From NCBI GenBank assembly GCA_015350385.1, contig WNKI01000002.1, forward strand, positions 4,396,057 to 4,460,056: a stretch of DNA of 64,000 bases. Reading direction: 5' to 3'. The notes beneath the pieces are model-generated. The model was not told where the DNA came from. It saw nothing but the letters and a program-made list of their open reading frames with translations, and ran no database searches. Positions 60,880 to 64,000 of this stretch are shown one piece after another. The position numbers and the translations under genes are program-made. Positions within the stretch are counted from its first letter, which is position 1, and every line of letters starts with the position of its first letter. This DNA comes from Aculops lycopersici. Lineage: Eukaryota > Arthropoda > Arachnida > Trombidiformes > Eriophyidae.

Positions 60880-61280
60880 CACACAAGACGACCGCATTGT
60901 GTGCGTGCGTTTGCAATCACATGAAAACACATCCTCACACTAGCCGGTACTTTGCGGTACGTATCACGACGAAAACCAGAATATTTTTATTTATTTGTTG
61001 GTGCAGAAGCAACAATCATTTGGCACAAACTTAAGTACAGAATCCCATTGACATTGTGCCTTTTATTTTATTCTCAACATTGCCAATCCCCCTTGTTGCC
61101 CCCAATTTATATTATAACACAACAAAATATTGTTCAACACTCAAAGATCAACCTGTGTGCTTGTTGTCAAGTTTCATCAAGCAAGTCAGCAGCTTACCAG
61201 TAGATCAAACCAAGATTATATTGCCATTCAAAGTAACCATAACCAAATTCCTATTATTATCGTTATTACAAACTCCAGCC

Positions 61281-62417
61281 ATGACCGCGCCACCTCGACC
61301 CAAATTGGACTTATTCAATGATTCTCCATGTCTATTGTCAAAGAAATCACGAACCTCAACACCCTCATTGCGACCACCAAAGCCACCAACTAAATCCTCA
61401 AATCATAGACGCCGACAAGGTGGTGGTTTTAGTAATTTAGACGATAGTTTCAATGGCCAACTAGACTTCTCATTCACAGGCCTCGGGCCAGGGGCACCAA
61501 GTATTGCAACATCCAACATTTATGGAGGAGAATCAACAACAAACGTCGATCGAATGTATCGCGAATTTGAAGTCATCAAAAAGATTGGTAGTGGTTATTT
61601 TGCAGATGTATTCAAGGTTAGATCGTGCAAGGATAATCAATATTACGCAATAAAAAAGACATCGCTACCATTCACAAGCAACTCAGATAGATTAAGAAAA
61701 CTCCAAGAGGTTAAGAATCATCAATCGCTGCCGCCACATCCAAACTGTGTTAAATATATAGATTCATGGGAAGAAGATGGTTACTTATTCATACAGACAG
61801 AACTTTGCAAAACAAATTTAAACGAAATATTAGAAATTAGTGAAGAACATAAACTTCCGGAACAGATTGTTTGGAACTATCTAAAGGACTTACTATCGGC
61901 GGTGAAACATTTACATGACCATAACTTATTACATTTGGACATAAAGCCAGACAATATTTTCATAGCATTCGATGGTGTGGCCAAGCTAGGAGATTTTGGT
62001 CTAATGTGTAGTTGTTTGGATCTAAATAGTTCAACAATCTCATTCCACGATGACTCAGGAATTATGCACTGCTCAGATGAGTCCATCGATTCAATCGATG
62101 AGGGTGACTCCAAATACCTGGCCAGCGAAACGATGCAAGGCAAATTTACGAAAGCTGCCGATATTTTCAGTCTTGGAATAACCATCTTCGAGGTTGCCTC
62201 GGGACTAGACCTGCCACAAAGGGGCGAGATATATCACAAATTGCGTCACAATGAGATCGAGGATCTTTATCTAAATGGTTTAAGTGCCGAGTTGGCTCAA
62301 ATTATTAAGATGATGATGGAAGAAGACTACACAAAACGACCAACTGTTGACGAGTTAATAGCGGTGGTGTCTAATCTATGGAACCAAAGAACGATGTCAT
62401 CATCCATGCCAACCTAA
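61281..62417 (+). CDS. PKMYT1: Myt1/Wee1-type CDK-inhibitory kinase, without membrane segment
   Basis: A 378-residue kinase from the only ATG in this frame near the N-terminus (61281). The N-terminus is Pro/Ser/Thr/Lys-rich. The kinase domain (about 95-370) has the glycine loop IGSGYFADVF, the lysine in YYAIKK (about 126), the Wee/Myt form of the catalytic loop HLDIKPDN (D220, Leu replacing Arg), DFG (about 238-240), and GDSKYLASETMQGKFTKAAD, with FSLGITIFEVASGLDLPQRG typical of Myt1. Myt1 phosphorylates CDK1 on Thr14/Tyr15 at Golgi and ER membranes and holds cells before mitosis. The C-terminal membrane segment and cyclin-binding region of animal Myt1 are absent. The protein ends just after the kinase domain (MSSSMPT), so location may differ. 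Single exon. Confidence 0.88.
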   Translation: MTAPPRPKLDLFNDSPCLLSKKSRTSTPSLRPPKPPTKSSNHRRRQGGGFSNLDDSFNGQLDFSFTGLGPGAPSIATSNIYGGESTTNVDRMYREFEVIKKIGSGYFADVFKVRSCKDNQYYAIKKTSLPFTSNSDRLRKLQEVKNHQSLPPHPNCVKYIDSWEEDGYLFIQTELCKTNLNEILEISEEHKLPEQIVWNYLKDLLSAVKHLHDHNLLHLDIKPDNIFIAFDGVAKLGDFGLMCSCLDLNSSTISFHDDSGIMHCSDESIDSIDEGDSKYLASETMQGKFTKAADIFSLGITIFEVASGLDLPQRGEIYHKLRHNEIEDLYLNGLSAELAQIIKMMMEEDYTKRPTVDELIAVVSNLWNQRTMSSSMPT

Positions 62418-62450
62418 GAGCCTCAAGATATTAAAGATAGTATACCATCA

Positions 62451-62456
62451 TTTATT
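62451..62456 (-). terminator. Polyadenylation signal of the SDR gene
   Basis: TTTATT on the plus strand reads AATAAA on the minus strand, 71 nt past the SDR stop codon. It lies upstream of the kinase gene's own signal, so the two 3' UTRs overlap. Confidence 0.5.
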
Positions 62457-62478
62457 ACACATGTCTATTCATTCAGTT

Positions 62479-62484
62479 AATAAA
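62479..62484 (+). terminator. Polyadenylation signal of the Myt1 kinase gene
   Basis: AATAAA, 61 nt past the stop codon, in the 110-bp gap between the convergent kinase and SDR genes. Confidence 0.6.
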
Positions 62485-62527
62485 AATGTCACATCTACTA
62501 TACAAAGATTTTAGTAGTTACCATTCG

Positions 62528-63454
62528 TCACCCATCATTACTCTTAAACTTTTGTTGTGCCAAGTATCCACCATCGATTACTAAATCTTGGCCATTAAAC
62601 AAAAGAGGCTTTCCCAGTGCAAACATAACAAGATTTGCGATATCCCCTGGAGTTCCCACTCGATGTAGTAGAGTCAAATTTACCATTGACGCATGTTGAG
62701 GTCGCTCATCGGTCAGCACTGGTCCTGGAGATACAGTCAGTGCAGATAATCTGCCTCTGAAGAAGTCGTCTTGTTGAGCCATCGCAGCAACTTGTCGTGT
62801 CAACTCGGAAAAACAGGCCTTAGATATGCAGTACAAATGAAGTGGAACCACTGCTTGGCTTGCAACGGACGATATGTTAACGATGACAAGCTTATGTTGA
62901 TTGTAATTATTGGCAGCATTATCCAATTCCTTGATATCAATCTGTCGCATTGCAATTAGAAACTTGTTGATCATATACACTGGGACTGACACATTTGTGT
63001 GAATCACTCTTTTTAGGTCGTCAAATGATCCCTCGTCTAGGATATTTTTTACCTCTCCCCTGTAGCAAGCATTATTAACAAGCACATTTAGTCGATTGCC
63101 AAACTTTTGTTTGATGAAGGCAATAAGACCGTCAACCTGGCTCATATCATAGAGATCCGCGCGAAAAGTCACCGCTGCATCTCGCTGTTTTGCCGTGTCA
63201 TTGCATAATTTAACGACTTTGTTCATGTTAACTGAATCCCTACCCGTGATTATCACATGATAGCCACTTGAGGCTAAGCTGATCGCAATTTGGGCACCGA
63301 TACCGGTTGCAGAGCCAGTGACAAGTGCAACCCGCTTGTTGCTTTCAACTAGTTGCTGATGTTTTAATTGATGCTCACTATCACCCCATCGCTTGTAAGT
63401 CTGCTCCTGCACCAATTGTCCGTCATTTCCCTGTTGCACACCTGAACCTTCCAT
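62528..63454 (-). CDS. Short-chain dehydrogenase/reductase, pteridine-reductase-like
   Basis: A 308-residue NAD(P)(H)-dependent oxidoreductase. After 40 hydrophilic residues comes the cofactor motif TGSATGIG (46-53) and ITGRD, where the Arg after the second strand suggests NADPH. The structural NNA motif is at 127-129. The catalytic Ser lies in NISS (195/196), with Tyr208 and Lys212 (YCISK). The end shows SPGPVLTDERP, VGTPGDIANLVMFAL and NGQDLVIDGGYLA. The long loop before the serine and the C-terminal block recall pteridine reductases and related classical SDRs, but SDR substrates cannot be read reliably from sequence. All catalytic residues are intact. The ATG at 63454 is the first in frame. 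Single exon, convergent with the Myt1 kinase gene. Confidence 0.88.
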   Translation of the reverse strand: MEGSGVQQGNDGQLVQEQTYKRWGDSEHQLKHQQLVESNKRVALVTGSATGIGAQIAISLASSGYHVIITGRDSVNMNKVVKLCNDTAKQRDAAVTFRADLYDMSQVDGLIAFIKQKFGNRLNVLVNNACYRGEVKNILDEGSFDDLKRVIHTNVSVPVYMINKFLIAMRQIDIKELDNAANNYNQHKLVIVNISSVASQAVVPLHLYCISKACFSELTRQVAAMAQQDDFFRGRLSALTVSPGPVLTDERPQHASMVNLTLLHRVGTPGDIANLVMFALGKPLLFNGQDLVIDGGYLAQQKFKSNDG

Positions 63455-64000
63455 TGCTAAATGAACATTTGAACAAGTGTTGGCCGATCTATCTGTTTTT
63501 TCGTTTTAGCGGATAAAAATTAGAACACTCGATCTAAACGCCTAGACTTTGCCTTCAAGTTTAGAGGCAATTATTGAAGGTTCCACACTCCGAACAAAAA
63601 AACTCGTTGGTCAATTCACCCTATCGCTATCATGAACAATCATATCCTCAAAGATGTGGGCTCTCCCTCCGTCCACTTGAGTTGTTGTTGCGCTGCTACA
63701 GATGATAACGAGAACAGGTAGAGCTAGTGGTGAAGGCAACTTGCTCTTGTTGTAACTGATGTTGGAAGTATCTTGGTGGAAGTTAATGTTGTTGCTAGTG
63801 GTTGTTCGAGTCACCGTTGTGGTTGGCGGTGTTGCTATCGCTGATGCTGCTGTTGTTGTTGTTGTCGTGTTTTGTTGTTGTTAGGCAAAGGGAAAAAGCC
63901 AGTCCACCAAAGACAGCTGCAATCGCATTGCAAATATACTCACTCGCCTAGAGCTCTCGTTCCTTGCGATAGCCGCTGCGCAAGCCGCAGCCATTCGCTC
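63455..64000. other. Right-edge region with a possible minus-strand exon
   Basis: A minus-strand frame (about 63611-63880) is Thr/Asn-rich, then carries a hydrophobic run (LPSPLALPVLVIICSS) and an acidic end. It has no ATG. An ATG near 63993 opens a short Ala-rich frame that meets a donor-like CGA|GTGAGT at about 63942. These could be two exons of a small secreted protein, but the phases I tried do not join cleanly. A TTG triplet run lies at about 63850-63882. Confidence 0.25.

Larger units (their letters stand above)
57969..61280. promoter_or_regulatory. Divergent region, Fas2-like (-) / Myt1 kinase (+)
   Basis: 3.3 kb that should contain both promoters and 5' UTRs. It has CT microsatellites (59153-59174 and 59837-59862), a GC- and CpG-rich patch at about 60670-60800, and a hairpin at 60822-60879. 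Open frames here are low in complexity. The in-frame sequence before the kinase ATG (61056-61280) has no ATG. Confidence 0.4.

Noticed and set aside
61056..61280. N-terminal extension of the Myt1 kinase frame
   Set aside because: The upstream frame is open but has no ATG, and its composition resembles AT-rich 5' UTR. The ATG at 61281 is used instead.
1..64000. CRISPR arrays, operons, insertion sequences, prophage or bacterial signals
   Set aside because: None are seen. The gene content, splice sites and polyadenylation signals are eukaryotic.

Overview
The window is nuclear DNA from an animal, most likely an arthropod. It carries orthologues of broadly animal or arthropod genes: an ATP11-type flippase, SCYL1, mS30, TSR3, NOL12, GLOD4, CFAP410, KCMF1, a matrix metalloproteinase, CBL, a fasciclin-2/NCAM-like adhesion protein and a Myt1 kinase. 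Polyadenylation signals are eukaryotic, and GT-AG splice sites are visible. Nearly every conserved gene is one uninterrupted reading frame, up to 1,434 codons. The one clear multi-exon gene keeps its introns only near the 5' end. Such intron loss is known in some small-genome mites (for example eriophyoids), so a mite is my best guess. It is an inference and was not tested by any search.

Layout. Positions 1-2536 are non-coding, with microsatellites and a strand-biased run of splice-donor-like sites. Positions 2.5-27.4 kb form a compact housekeeping block: a CK1-gamma-like kinase (+), ATP11-type flippase (-), an orphan type I membrane protein with a Lys-Ser-Pro-rich tail (+), mitoribosomal mS30 (+), a cathepsin A-like carboxypeptidase (+), a small membrane protein (-), SCYL1 (-), two coiled-coil proteins (+), TSR3 (-) head to head with NOL12 (+), GLOD4-like (+), a coiled-coil protein (-), CFAP410 (-) and KCMF1 (+). 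Convergent pairs here are so close that their 3' ends must nearly touch or overlap.

From 27.4 kb onward genes are sparse and flanked by long non-coding stretches, as expected of developmentally regulated genes: a matrix metalloproteinase (+), a small secreted precursor ending in an amidated RW peptide (-), a short-form CBL (+), a membrane RING-H2 protein (-), and a Fas2/NCAM-like gene (-) whose three coding exons span 40.8-58.0 kb around a 14.4-kb intron. The right end holds a Myt1 kinase (+) converging on a short-chain dehydrogenase (-).

Functional themes. Adjacent genes are mostly unrelated, as is usual in animals. Exceptions are the TSR3/NOL12 pair (both ribosome maturation) on a shared 370-bp promoter, and three ubiquitin-ligase-type proteins (KCMF1, CBL, RING-H2) within 14 kb, which may be coincidence. 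The most interesting non-coding signals are a dense cluster of an NK2-like 8-mer in the large Fas2-like intron, a perfect 34-bp palindrome in the same intron, and a 20-bp-stem hairpin upstream of the Myt1 gene. The most interesting coding signal is the candidate RW-amide neuropeptide precursor.
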